DNA from: Prorocentrum cordatum
Taxonomy: Eukaryota; Sar; Dinophyceae; Prorocentrales; Prorocentraceae
Direction: 5' to 3'
NCBI GenBank assembly: GCA_963575745.1
Contig: CAUYUJ010014199.1
Span: 404,858 to 428,522 of the forward strand
DNA length: 23,665 nucleotides
Shown: positions 1 through 7,031 of the stretch, in pieces
How the letters are laid out: every line of letters starts with the position of its first letter
Numbering within the stretch: position 1 is the stretch's first letter
Made by a program: the position numbers and the translations under genes
The notes under the pieces: model-generated
Seen by the model: the letters and a program-made list of their open reading frames with translations, nothing else
Database searches by the model: none
What the model was told of the DNA's origin: nothing

Positions 1-810
1 CGAGTCACGATTCCTTCTGTGGGCCAGGCCACGGCAGCATCGGAGCAGCGGAGCAGCGGAGCACCTGGGCAGAGCCCAGGGTTCCCGACGCGCAAGGCCA
101 ACAAAAAAACCAACAGGCCAAAACCCAAGTCACAATTCCTCCTTCGGGCCTCGAGAGCTCCACAGGCCAGAACCCAGGTCACGATTCCTTCTGTGGCCTG
201 GCCACGGGATCAGCGGAGCAGCAGAGCACCCCCGCGCGCGCGCCTTCCCGACAGGGCCCAGGGGCCTGACGCGCAAGGCCAACAAAAACGAAGCCCCACA
301 GGCCAAAACCCAGGTCACGATTCCTTCCTTGGGTCCCAGGTCACGATTCCTCCTGTGGGCCAGGCCACGGGAGCAGCAGAGCAGCGGAGCACTCCAAGCC
401 CCGCGCGCGCGCCCCCGGCAAGGCCCAGGGGCCCGACGCGCAAGGCCAAAAAAAACAAGCTCCGCAGGCCCCAGCCCAGGTCACGATTCCTGGGCCGGGC
501 CACGGGAGTAGCGGAGCAGCGGGGCCCCCTCCGCCCCGCGCGCGCGCCCCTGGCAGGGCCCGGGGGCCTGACGCGCAAAGCCCCCAACAAGCACCGCAAG
601 CCCGAACCCAGGTCACGAATTCTTCTGTGGGCCAGGCCACCAGACGGAGCAGCGAAGCACCCCCAGCCCCGCGCGTTGGCCCCCGGCAGGGCCCATGTGC
701 CCGACGCGCAAGGCACCCCCAAAAACCTCACAGGCCAAAGCCCAGGTCACGATTCCTTCTGTGGGCCGGGCCACGGGAGCAGCGGAGCAGCGGAGCAGCG
801 GAGCAGCAGC
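1..810 (+). repeat. GC-rich ~135-bp satellite, left half of a split array
   Basis: Tandem units carry the anchor GTCACGATTCC, seen near 4, 129, 178, 314, 341, 480, 612 and 747. Full units are about 125-139 bp, with shorter partial units between some anchors. Each unit runs anchor, TGTGGGCC(A/G)GGCCACGG, a run of GGAGCAGC, a CCCGCGCGCGCG block, GGGCCCGACGCGCAAGGCC, then an A-rich spacer and ACAGGCCAAAACCCAGG. The open frames across it on both strands are low-complexity Pro/Arg/Ala peptides with no recognisable domain. The array stops at 810, where a terminal inverted repeat begins, and resumes at 5536 in the same orientation and phase. Confidence 0.9.
803..810. repeat. Candidate target-site duplication, left copy
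   Basis: GCAGCAGC lies immediately outside the left terminal inverted repeat, and GCAGCAGA lies immediately outside the right one (5536-5543). An 8-bp duplication fits the 8-9 bp usual for Merlin/IS1595-type elements. The surrounding satellite is rich in GCAGCGGAGCAG, so the match alone is weak. The support comes from the satellite phase being restored when the element is removed. Confidence 0.55.
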
Positions 811-847
811 GGTTTCCGAGACGATAACGGGGGGCTGCGTTTTCAAG
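811..847 (+). repeat. Left terminal inverted repeat
   Basis: 37 bp beginning GGTTTCCGAGACG, with an ACGGGGGGCTGCG core and ending TTTTCAAG. It matches the reverse complement of 5500-5535 at about 34 of 37 positions, with one single-base indel and two substitutions. Similarity stops sharply inward of the CAAG. Confidence 0.85.
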
Positions 848-1236
848 TTTTTTGTTAAAGACATCGGTTTGCAATGTTTTCTTCTATTCACGCCTACAGT
901 GTGCGCATCAGAGATAGAGGCACATGAACGTAGACAGGGGAAGGATGATAGAGCGGAGAGCAAATGCTACATGAATGCGTACAGTGGAAGTGCACGAGTG
1001 ATTAACATTTTCGCAGACACGCAGACATTTTCTCTCCCAGCACGACCGCCGACGCTGCCTCAACTCGCTTGGAGATTCCTCTTCTCCAACTTTAGCCGAA
1101 GGTATACGTCCAAAACTGCCCTTTTGCAATGCATCGCGTGCAGTTCTTACTGGAGCCATCCATCGGGGGCTGCCCCCCTCCCTTCATAGCACTGGAGTAG
1201 CTAGCCGTCGCCCGCGCGCTAGCTCGCAGGCTCGAC
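848..1236. other. Transposon 3' flank, no gene seen
   Basis: About 390 bp between the left terminal repeat and the transposase stop codon, of mixed composition and without tandem repeats. It has a small palindromic pair of GCTAGC hexamers near 1200-1222. Short open frames here have no recognisable product. Because the transposase is on the minus strand, this is its 3' flank and presumably holds its 3' UTR. Confidence 0.5.
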
Positions 1237-2541
1237 TCACGCAACGGCAAACATTTTGATGCCCGCCAGAAGCGGCACATAGTAGTAGTGGTCCTCGAAA
1301 AGGGAGTGGTCGGCACTCAGGAGGCACCTCGCCTGGAACTCGTTGACGATGCACCGCCACTTCTCCTTGTTCGAATGGCTCGGCAACCTACCGCCATATT
1401 TGCTCCGCACCCACCGCTTCAGGGCGTTCCATTTTGCCTCAATGGCATTCGTGGAGAATCCCCTCTCATTGACGATCTCAGACGCGTCGTGATTCACCAT
1501 CTCGTGGGGGAGGGTATTCACCGTGAGACCGCGAGATCGGCGCAGCGCCTTCACGGCTGAAATCGTTGCTGCCCACTTATCAGACACGAACGCGTCCCCC
1601 TTCTGCAAGTTGAGTAGGCTGATGTTCTCCGGCATCTCCTTGTGGCCGCGCGGTTTACCGTTGGCGGCCTCGTCGGGGTGCTTCAAGATGCGGAAGAGGA
1701 AGTGCGTCCGAGACTTCCCTTGGAGGACCGCGCCCCAAATCCACAGCTGGTCTTTCTGCGGCCTGGCGCACTTGTTGAGTTTGCCAGGCTTCCGCTTGTT
1801 CAAGAAAGACTCATCCGCAATGAGAGCCCTCTTGTTGATGGTCTTCTTCACCTGCTTCGCGAACTTGCGGCCGACGGGCTTCTTCGCCTTGGTGCTCTTC
1901 GCTGGCGCGCGCTTGGTGGCTGTCCTCTTCGACGACTTGGGCGCGGTTTTCATTGCCGCTGGGCGCGAGGCCGATGGCTTGGCAACTTTGTTCGGGCCCT
2001 TGTCGGCGAACAGCTTCTTGATAGCCTGCGGCGAAACCGCGTCGTACCAATCCCCAGCAGTCTCGCGGAACTTCGAAATCCAGCTGTCGACGCTCTGATG
2101 GTTCACGTTGGACAGCTCCATGACGATTGTCTTGTGGCTATAATCCGCAAGCCACATCACAAGGCAGTCCAACTTGTCCATCCAGTGGCACATGCGCGTG
2201 TTCTGGAAGAAGGAGAAGTTACTCGCGGTGACCTTGTCGCCATTGCAGGCCCAGCGCCCGTCGCTGTACCTGGGGCCGATCCAACGGAGCCTGCCCGCGC
2301 GATCGCTTTCCGCGTTGTGCTCAATGGTGTAGGGGTGCTCGCACGTCGGGCAATTGTACTCCTTTGGGGCCAACCCCGCTGTCTGGGCGAACACGAACGC
2401 GCGGCGCGCCTCGGTGTTGGGGAGCGGGGGCGCATTCTCCACTGACGCGAACTTGACCTTTTCCAAGAACTCGCTGCGAGCACGCCCTTTGATCTCCTTC
2501 ACCGTGGCCTGGAAGTCAGCCCAGTCCTTGTAAACCGCCAT
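1237..2541 (-). CDS. ISXO2/IS1595 (Merlin-like) DDE transposase
   Basis: This is probably the transposase that cuts and joins the ends of the surrounding element. The 434-aa frame starts MAVYKDWADF at 2541 and ends KMFAVA at a TGA at 1237-1239. Residues 62-113 form a zinc-ribbon-like region (CPTC at 64-67), followed by a helix-turn-helix-like stretch (about 140-165). A Lys/Ala/Pro-rich basic linker occupies about 186-235. The DDE core spans about 238-385: IADESFLNKR (D243), FVSDKW (D321), then VNHDASEIVN followed by FSTNAIEAKWNALKRW (E368), the hallmark HTNTIEGFW-type block of this family. All three acidic residues are present and there is no internal stop. The frame is open upstream to 3189, but that part is minisatellite translation, so the first Met of the conserved body was chosen. 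An upstream in-frame Met or a spliced 5' exon cannot be excluded. The second CxxC of the zinc ribbon is reduced to a single Cys (C99). Confidence 0.85.
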   Translation of the reverse strand: MAVYKDWADFQATVKEIKGRARSEFLEKVKFASVENAPPLPNTEARRAFVFAQTAGLAPKEYNCPTCEHPYTIEHNAESDRAGRLRWIGPRYSDGRWACNGDKVTASNFSFFQNTRMCHWMDKLDCLVMWLADYSHKTIVMELSNVNHQSVDSWISKFRETAGDWYDAVSPQAIKKLFADKGPNKVAKPSASRPAAMKTAPKSSKRTATKRAPAKSTKAKKPVGRKFAKQVKKTINKRALIADESFLNKRKPGKLNKCARPQKDQLWIWGAVLQGKSRTHFLFRILKHPDEAANGKPRGHKEMPENISLLNLQKGDAFVSDKWAATISAVKALRRSRGLTVNTLPHEMVNHDASEIVNERGFSTNAIEAKWNALKRWVRSKYGGRLPSHSNKEKWRCIVNEFQARCLLSADHSLFEDHYYYVPLLAGIKMFAVA

Positions 2542-2855
2542 GCGGAACGCGCGACTGGACTTGCGAGTGCTGGGCGAGGATGTTGGACACTTCGCTATGG
2601 AGCCTAAACAGCTGCGGGGCAGAGGGAGGGCAGTGTCTCTTTCCGACCGCATGTGGAATAACAGCGGGCATGGCCACCTCGGCTGCAAGTGCCGCTGCAA
2701 AGTGAATGTCACGCTAGCGTTTCTCTTCGCATGCTTCCGAACTTTCGTCTGATGTTCCCGCCTGGAGATGAGCAAAACTACGTGGCATGCGCACCCCTCC
2801 CTCCCCTCCCCTGCGTCGAGAAGATTCGTGAAGGTACTCGTGTTGAGAACGTTTG
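2542..2855. other. Transposase 5' flank
   Basis: About 310 bp between the proposed transposase start and the 84-bp minisatellite. The transposase frame stays open through it, but the residues (Ser/Arg/His-rich) are not conserved-looking. No TATA-like or spliced-leader acceptor signal can be assigned with confidence. Pyrimidine-rich stretches on the minus strand, such as the complement of 2621-2640, could serve as polypyrimidine tracts for trans-splicing; this is inference only. Confidence 0.35.
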
Positions 2856-3200
2856 AAGATGCTGCTGATGACGATGGTGGTGACATGGGCCCCTTGGAGG
2901 GCCATGCCGATGACGATGGTGATGGCAAGTATGTTCTCAAGATGCTGCTGGTCACAATGGTGATGACGTGCATTCCTTTGATGGCCATGCCGATGGCGAT
3001 GGTGATGACACGTACGTGAATCGAGGTCATGTCGATGACGATGGTGGTTACATGCATCCCTTTGAGGGTGATGCCGGTGACGATGGTGATGACAAGTATG
3101 TTCTGGAGGTGCTGCTGATGACAATGGTGATGACGTGCATTCCTTTGATGGCCATGCCGATGACGATGGTGATGGCAAGTGCGGTGCATGCGATGGTGAT
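2856..3200 (+). repeat. 84-bp minisatellite of GATGACGATGGTGATG type
   Basis: GCTGCTG-type anchors near 2861, 2944 and 3111 give a period of about 84 bp, with two related ~42-bp half-units containing GATGACGATGGTGATG and CCTTTGATGGCCATGCC. Because 84 is divisible by three, frames stay open on both strands: Asp/Gly/Met-rich on the plus strand, His/Arg-rich on the minus strand. This explains the spurious N-terminal extension of the transposase frame. The array passes directly into the hairpin array at about 3201. Confidence 0.85.
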
Positions 3201-3530
3201 GGCACGAGCCCCGAAGGGTTCAGCGCCAGGTGATTGGGAGCACGAGCCCCGGAGGGTTCAGCGCTCCCAGTTTCAGTAGCACGAGCCCCGAAGGGTTCAG
3301 CGCTACTGGCACCTGGCACGAGCCCCGAAGGGTTCAGCGCCAGGTGAGTGGGAGCACGAGCCCCGGAGGGTTCAGCGCTCCCAGTTTCAGTAGCACGAGC
3401 CCCGAAGGGTTCAGCGCTACTGGCACCTAGCACGAGCCCCGAAGGGTTCAGCGCTAGATGACGGGGAGCACGAGCCCCAGAGGGTTCAGCGCTCCCACTG
3501 GGGAAGTAGCACGAGCCCAGAAGAGCCAAT
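3201..3530 (+). repeat. Tiled nested-hairpin array, 114-bp higher-order repeat
   Basis: Nine ~35-37-bp monomers share a core that folds as GAGCCC-CGAA-GGGTTC (or CGGA loop), flanked by AC on the left and AGC on the right. Outside this, each monomer has its own pair of complementary arms: type A TGGGAGC/GCTCCCA (3235-3241 with 3263-3269), type B CAGTAGC/GCTACTG (3274-3280 with 3302-3308), type C CACCTGGC/GCCAGGTG (3310-3317 with 3339-3346). The order is C'-A-B-C-A-B-C-A-B', with A, B and C each recurring exactly 114 bp later. Linkers are only 4, 1 and 2 nt, so nearly every base lies in a stem. The second C copy (3424-3460) has CACCTAGC/GCTAGATG, with one paired change and one mismatch. The first C lost its left arm at the junction with the minisatellite, and the last B is degenerate. 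Function unknown. Confidence 0.9.
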
Positions 3531-3918
3531 GCTGCTCAGTCACAAGAAACATTCGAGCATCGCATAGCAATTTTTCGCCGAGGGCGCACATGCCCGTCTC
3601 GTATTGGTATCTTCTCTGTCGTCGCGCAGCCCCACGGGCGCGCACAGTTGACGAGGGAGTTCCTGTGCAGAAGCCCTGGCGTGAGGCATGGGTGGCCCTG
3701 GGGCCGTGCCGATAAGGAGCAGCAGGAGGAGGAGGAGGAGGAGTAGGAGGAGCAGGGGGACGAGGAGAGGACGCAATGCTATTGAAGTGCTCCCCTCTCT
3801 TTGTTCGATCTCCTCCCAGATGGCCCCAAGAGGCGCCGAGGAGAGGTCTCGGGGGCGTAACGGGTGCCTGCGTTTGCAAAGTTTTTCATAAGGCGGCCAC
3901 TTCTTCTTTTCCGTGATA
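3531..3918. other. Spacer with short GGA tract, no gene
   Basis: Mixed sequence between the hairpin array and the 27-bp palindrome array. It contains a purine-rich AGG/GGA microsatellite at about 3714-3771 and an end-like motif at 3845-3886. The overlapping open frames show no domain and include low-complexity Pro or Arg runs produced by the microsatellite. Confidence 0.6.
3845..3886 (+). repeat. Diverged internal copy of the transposon end
   Basis: Starts GGTCTCGGGGGCGTAACGGG and continues through CTGCGTTTGCAAAG into a T run. It parallels the left terminal repeat (GGTTTCCGAGACG, ATAACGGGGGGCTGCG, TTTTCAAG, T run) in the same orientation, with several indels. It may mark an older related element whose right end was lost or is shared with 5500-5535. 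No matching direct repeat was seen outside it. Confidence 0.5.
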
Positions 3919-3924
3919 AACAGG

Positions 3925-4546
3925 AATCCTTCTGCAATCCGCCACAAAAGGAATCCTTTTGTAACCCGCCTAACAAGGAATCCTTTTGTAATGCGCCGTA
4001 AAAGGAATCCCTTTGTAATCGCTAGCAAAAGACATCCTTTTGTAATCCACCACAAAAGGAAATCCTTTGGTAATCCGCCACAAAAGGAATCCTTTTGTAA
4101 TCCGCCTCAGACAAAATCCTTTTGCGATGCGCCGCAAAAGGAATCCCTTTGTAATCGCTAGCAAAAGACATCCTTTTGTAATCCACCACAAAAGGAAATC
4201 CTTTGGTAACCCGCCACAAAAGGAATCCTTTTGTAATCCGCCTCAAACGGACCCCTTTTGTACTGCGCCTCAAAAGGAATCCTTTTGTAATCGCTCACAA
4301 AAGGAATCCTTTTGTAATCCGCGACAAAAGGGATCCTTTTGTAATCCGCCACAAAAGGAATCCTTTTGTAATCCGCCACAAAAGGAATCCCTTTGTAATC
4401 CGCCACAAAAGGAATCCTTCTGCAATCCGCCCCAAAAGAAATCCTTTTGTAATGCGCCGCAAAAAGAATCCCTTTGTAATCCACCACAAAAGGAATCCTT
4501 TTGTAATCCGCCACAAAAGGAATCCTTTTGTAACCGCTTCGGAAAT
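3925..4546 (+). repeat. 27-bp palindromic tandem array, left arm
   Basis: Units spaced 27 bp apart (for example 4271, 4298, 4325, 4352, 4379) consist of CAAAAGGAATCCTTTTG, an odd palindrome with 8-bp arms around a central A, followed by TAATCCGCCA. About 23 copies. A block of five units beginning at the GCTAGCAAAAGACATCC variant is duplicated (4021 and 4157, 136 bp apart), showing later segmental duplication within the array. Confidence 0.9.
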
Positions 4547-5087
4547 AGACGGCGCCCTCCCCCTCGAACAAGTAAAGGAAAAAGAGGGGAAAAAAAAGAA
4601 AAATTAGAAACACCCTGTAAAAACACAGCGAAAAACAGGAAAAAATGCAAGTCTATTGAAGGGAGAGAAGGAAAAATCGGAAAAATTGCAATTACAATAG
4701 AAATCCTTTTGTAATCTGCCACAAAAGGAATCCCTTTTGTAATCCCTTACACAAGAAATCATTATGTAATCCGCCGCAAAAGGAATCCTTTTGTAATGTG
4801 CCGCAAAAGGAATCCTTTTGTAGAGGACTACAAAGGGATTCCTTTTGTGGCGGATTACATAAGGATTCCTTTTGTAAGGGGTTACAAAGGGATTCCTTCT
4901 GTGGCAGATTACAAAAGGATTTCTATTGTAATTGCAATTTTTCCTATTTTTCCTTTTCTCACTTCAATAGCCTTGCATTTTTTCCTGTTTTTCGCTGTGT
5001 TTTTACAGGTTTTTTCATATTTTTCCTTTTTCTCCTCTTTTTCCTTTACTTGTTCGAGGGGGAGGGCGCCGTCTATTTCCGAAGCGG

Positions 5088-5430
5088 TTACAAAAGGATT
5101 CCTTTTGTGGCGGATTACAAAAGGATTCCTTTTGTGGTGGATTACAAAAGGATTCCTTTTGCGGCGCATTGCAAAAGGATTCTTTTTGGGGCGGCTTACA
5201 AAACGATTCCTTTTGTTGCGGATTACACAAGGATTCCTTTTGTGGCGGATTACAACAGGATTCCTTTTGCGAGCGATTACAAAGGGATTCCTTTTGCGGC
5301 ACATTACAAAAGGATTCCTTTTGGGGCGGATTACAAAAGGATTCCTTTTGCGGCGCATTACAAAAGGATTCCTCTTGTAGGGGATTACAAACGGATTCCT
5401 TTTGTGGCAGATTACTCAAGGATTTCTATT
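5088..5430 (-). repeat. 27-bp palindromic tandem array, right arm
   Basis: About 13 units of the reverse-complement form (GGATTACAAAAGGATTCC then TTTTGTGGC), spaced 27 bp apart. Unit variants include GCGGCGCATT and GAGCGATTAC forms that mirror variants in the left arm (GCGCCGC, TCGCT), which suggests an inverted duplication of an already diversified array. Confidence 0.9.
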
Positions 5431-5499
5431 GTATTTTGCAAAGGTTTACGCCCGCTGTCATTTTGCAGGGGGCACCCTTTCACCCCGAAGTCAAAACAT

Positions 5500-5535
5500 C
5501 TTAAAAACGCAGCCCCCCGTTACCGTCTCGGAACC
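5500..5535 (-). repeat. Right terminal inverted repeat
   Basis: 36 bp reading CTTAAAAACGCAGC at its inner side and ending CGTCTCGGAACC. It is the reverse complement of 811-847 apart from two substitutions and a one-base gap. Its outer end abuts GCAGCAGA and then resumed satellite sequence. Confidence 0.85.
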
Positions 5536-5543
5536 GCAGCAGA
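5536..5543. repeat. Candidate target-site duplication, right copy
   Basis: GCAGCAGA, seven of eight bases identical to 803-810 (GCAGCAGC), directly outside the right terminal inverted repeat. Confidence 0.55.
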
Positions 5544-6056
5544 GCACCCCCCGCCCCGCGCGCGCGCGCCCGCGGCAGGGCCTGGGGGCCCGACGTGCAA
5601 GGCCAACGAGCAACAGCTCCACAAACCAGGTCTCGATTTCTCCGCTGGGCCCCGGGAGCTTCACAGGCCAGAACCCAGATCACGATTCCTAGGCCAGACC
5701 AAGGGAGCAGCGGAGCGCGGAGCAGCGGAGCCCCCTCCGACCCGTGCGCGCGCCCCCGGCAGTGCCCGGGGGCCCGACGCGCACGGCACCCAAGAAGCAA
5801 CCCACAGGCCACAACTCAGGTCACGATTCCTTCTTTGGGCCCCGAGAGCTCCACAGGCCAGAACCCAGGTCACGATTCCTTCTGTGGGCCGGGCCACGGG
5901 GGCAGCGGAGCAGCGGAGCACTCCCCGCAACGCGCGGGGCCCGACCCGCAAGGCCCCCCAAATCCCCACAGGCCCAAACCCAAGTTACGATTCCTCTTTT
6001 GGGCCCCAGGAGTGACACAGGCCAGAACCCAGACCACGATTCCTTCTGAGTCGGCC
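5544..6056 (+). repeat. GC-rich ~135-bp satellite, right half
   Basis: This continues the satellite of 1-810 in the same orientation: CCCCGCGCGCGCG block, GGGGGCCCGACG, CAAGGCC, and the CACGATTCC anchor near 5682, 5822, 5870 and 6035. It begins at exactly the point in the unit where the left half stops, which supports a single array interrupted by an insertion. Open frames across it are Pro/Arg/Ala-rich and unconvincing. Confidence 0.9.
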
Positions 6057-6232
6057 AGTCTGCCAGTTGCCCAGTCGGCCAGCCGGCCAGTCGGCCAGTC
6101 GGCCAGTCGGCCAGTCGGGGAGTTGGGAGTTGGCCAGTCGGCCAGTCGGACGGTCGGCCAGTCGAGCAGTCGGCCAGTCGGCCAGTCGGCGAGTCAGTCA
6201 GTCGGCCAGTCGGCCAGTCGGCCAGGGAGGGG
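6057..6232 (+). repeat. Octamer array (GGCCAGTC)n
   Basis: About 20 imperfect copies of GGCCAGTC, with point variants such as GGACGGTC and GAGCAGTC and a GGGGAGTTGGGAGTT interruption near 6117. It follows directly on the satellite. Confidence 0.9.
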
Positions 6233-6473
6233 GGGGAGTCGGATAGTTAATCCATGATTCCAGAATTTTCCATATGCGACGGGGGAGGGATACAAAATAA
6301 AGGGGCTTCCTTTCGACTCGATTACGACCTTGCTAGAATTTTCTCTCGCGAACAAGCTTGAGGAAGAGGGCGCAGTGAAAGGGGACGACGGAAACGACGA
6401 CTGACGGAGACGACGACTCGAATAAACAAGCCCCTCACACACGCCGACAGGGTCGGCGGTTTCTGCGGATCTC
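6233..6473. other. Non-repetitive spacer, no gene seen
   Basis: Mixed-composition sequence between the octamer array and a pyrimidine tract. A minus-strand open frame of 82 codons covers part of it but is Ser-rich, overlaps the octamer array and has no recognisable domain. Confidence 0.4.
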
Positions 6474-6534
6474 TTCCTCCTCCTCCTCCTCCTCGTCCTC
6501 CTCCTTCTCCTCTTCGTCCTCTTCCTCTTCCTTG
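6474..6534 (+). repeat. Polypyrimidine (CTC)n tract
   Basis: TCCTCCTCC-type repeat with CGTCC and CTTC interruptions on the plus strand. A second shorter CT-rich stretch lies at about 6640-6690. It sits immediately upstream of a spliced-leader-like TTGTGGCTCAAG. Confidence 0.85.
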
Positions 6535-6543
6535 TGGCTCAAG
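6532..6543 (+). other. Spliced-leader-like 12-mer, copy 1
   Basis: TTGTGGCTCAAG matches the last 12 bases of the dinoflagellate spliced leader (TTTTGGCTCAAG) at 11 positions and follows a pyrimidine tract. The 5' half of the leader is not recognisable. It could be a relict of a retro-integrated trans-spliced mRNA or chance. Confidence 0.25.
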
Positions 6544-7030
6544 ATTTCTGTGCCCCGCTGCACCGGCTTGGCCCGCTTGGTTTCTGCCGTGCAGATGTTT
6601 GTTGCACGCTGGGCCCGCTAAGTTTTGCTCCGCTTCCCCTTTGTCCTTTCCTCTTCCCCTCCTTCCTCCTCCTCCTCCTGCCTTTCGTTTTCCTCACCAG
6701 TGGAGCCGCTATGTTTCAAGGAGATTTCGTATCACAGTGGACTGTGCCACTTCAGGCATACATCGAAGATTTTCTTTGGGGAAAAAATGGCTGGCCGGCC
6801 TATCGGTACAAATTTAAGTACTTCGCCTTGGCCAGCCCCGCGGTACATATTTATGCGCTTCGCCTTGCCGTTTTGCAGGCTGTTCCACTGGAGGTGCAGT
6901 CTTTTGGTGCCCCAGATTGTGGCTCAAGGTTTCTTGAGCTGGGCAGCTCGCAGCCGCGCCGCGCGCCCGCGAGCGTTCCTTCTTGCCGCGAGGGTGCGGT
7001 CATCTTGGCACGCGCGGAGCCCGATTGAGC
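6544..7030. other. Unassigned region with weak open frame
   Basis: The 164-codon frame here starts only at GTG (6534); its first ATG is near 6712. It encodes no domain I recognise, beginning with a Leu/Phe/Pro stretch caused by CT-rich DNA. Treat as non-coding unless transcript evidence appears. Confidence 0.3.
6917..6939 (+). other. Spliced-leader-like 12-mer, copy 2, with hairpin
   Basis: TTGTGGCTCAAG (6917-6928) is identical to the copy at 6532 and is followed by GT, as in a splice donor. GCTCAAG at 6922-6928 also pairs perfectly with CTTGAGC at 6933-6939 across a GTTT loop. The meaning is uncertain. Confidence 0.25.
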
Positions 7031-7031
7031 A

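Larger units (their letters stand above)
3919..5440. repeat. ~1.5-kb inverted repeat (foldback) of 27-bp palindromes
   Basis: Sequence left of about 4822 reappears as its reverse complement on the right. Both the repeat arrays and the non-repetitive segments match: 4547-4690 (after the last left unit, through GACGGCGCCCTCCCCCTCG and an A-rich stretch to TTGCAATTACAATAG) mirrors about 4925-5087. The centre (about 4690-4925) has a few diverged units in each orientation meeting at about 4820-4825. The left arm is longer (about 23 units) than the right (about 13). Such a structure can form a long foldback or cruciform. All six frames are open over long stretches because the unit is nine codons, giving repeating nonapeptides that should not be annotated as proteins. 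Confidence 0.9.
811..5535 (-). mobile_element. Merlin/IS1595-like DNA transposon inserted in satellite DNA
   Basis: A ~4.7-kb segment is bounded by inverted repeats beginning GGTTTCCGAGACG (left) and ending CGTCTCGGAACC (right), with near-identical 8-bp direct repeats outside. It carries an ISXO2/IS1595-type transposase on the minus strand. Joining 810 to 5544 recreates a normal GAGCAGCAGAGCACCCC satellite segment like those at about 205-230 and 370-400, so this segment appears to have landed inside a pre-existing satellite unit. The cargo between the transposase and the right end is unusual: an 84-bp minisatellite, a hairpin array, a purine tract and a large inverted repeat of 27-bp palindromes. 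It could also be a composite of nested insertions, since a third end-like motif lies at 3845-3886. Confidence 0.7.

Noticed and set aside
3201-3530. tRNA-derived repeat (GGGTTCA resembles a B box)
   Set aside because: There is no A box, the GGGTTC forms the inner hairpin stem, and monomers are only 35-37 bp, so a tRNA origin is not supported.
3925-4546. CRISPR-like array of 27-bp palindromic repeats
   Set aside because: Units abut with no unique spacers, no cas genes are present, the sequence context is eukaryotic, and the array is part of a larger inverted repeat.
4067-6015. Long open frames of up to 405 codons across the 27-bp arrays
   Set aside because: All six frames are open because the unit is nine codons. 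The products are repeating nonapeptides that run on into satellite translation, with no domain.
6057-6257. Ser/Arg/Pro/Val-rich repeat protein from the octamer array
   Set aside because: It is a direct translation of GGCCAGTC repeats joined to satellite translation, with no independent start or domain.
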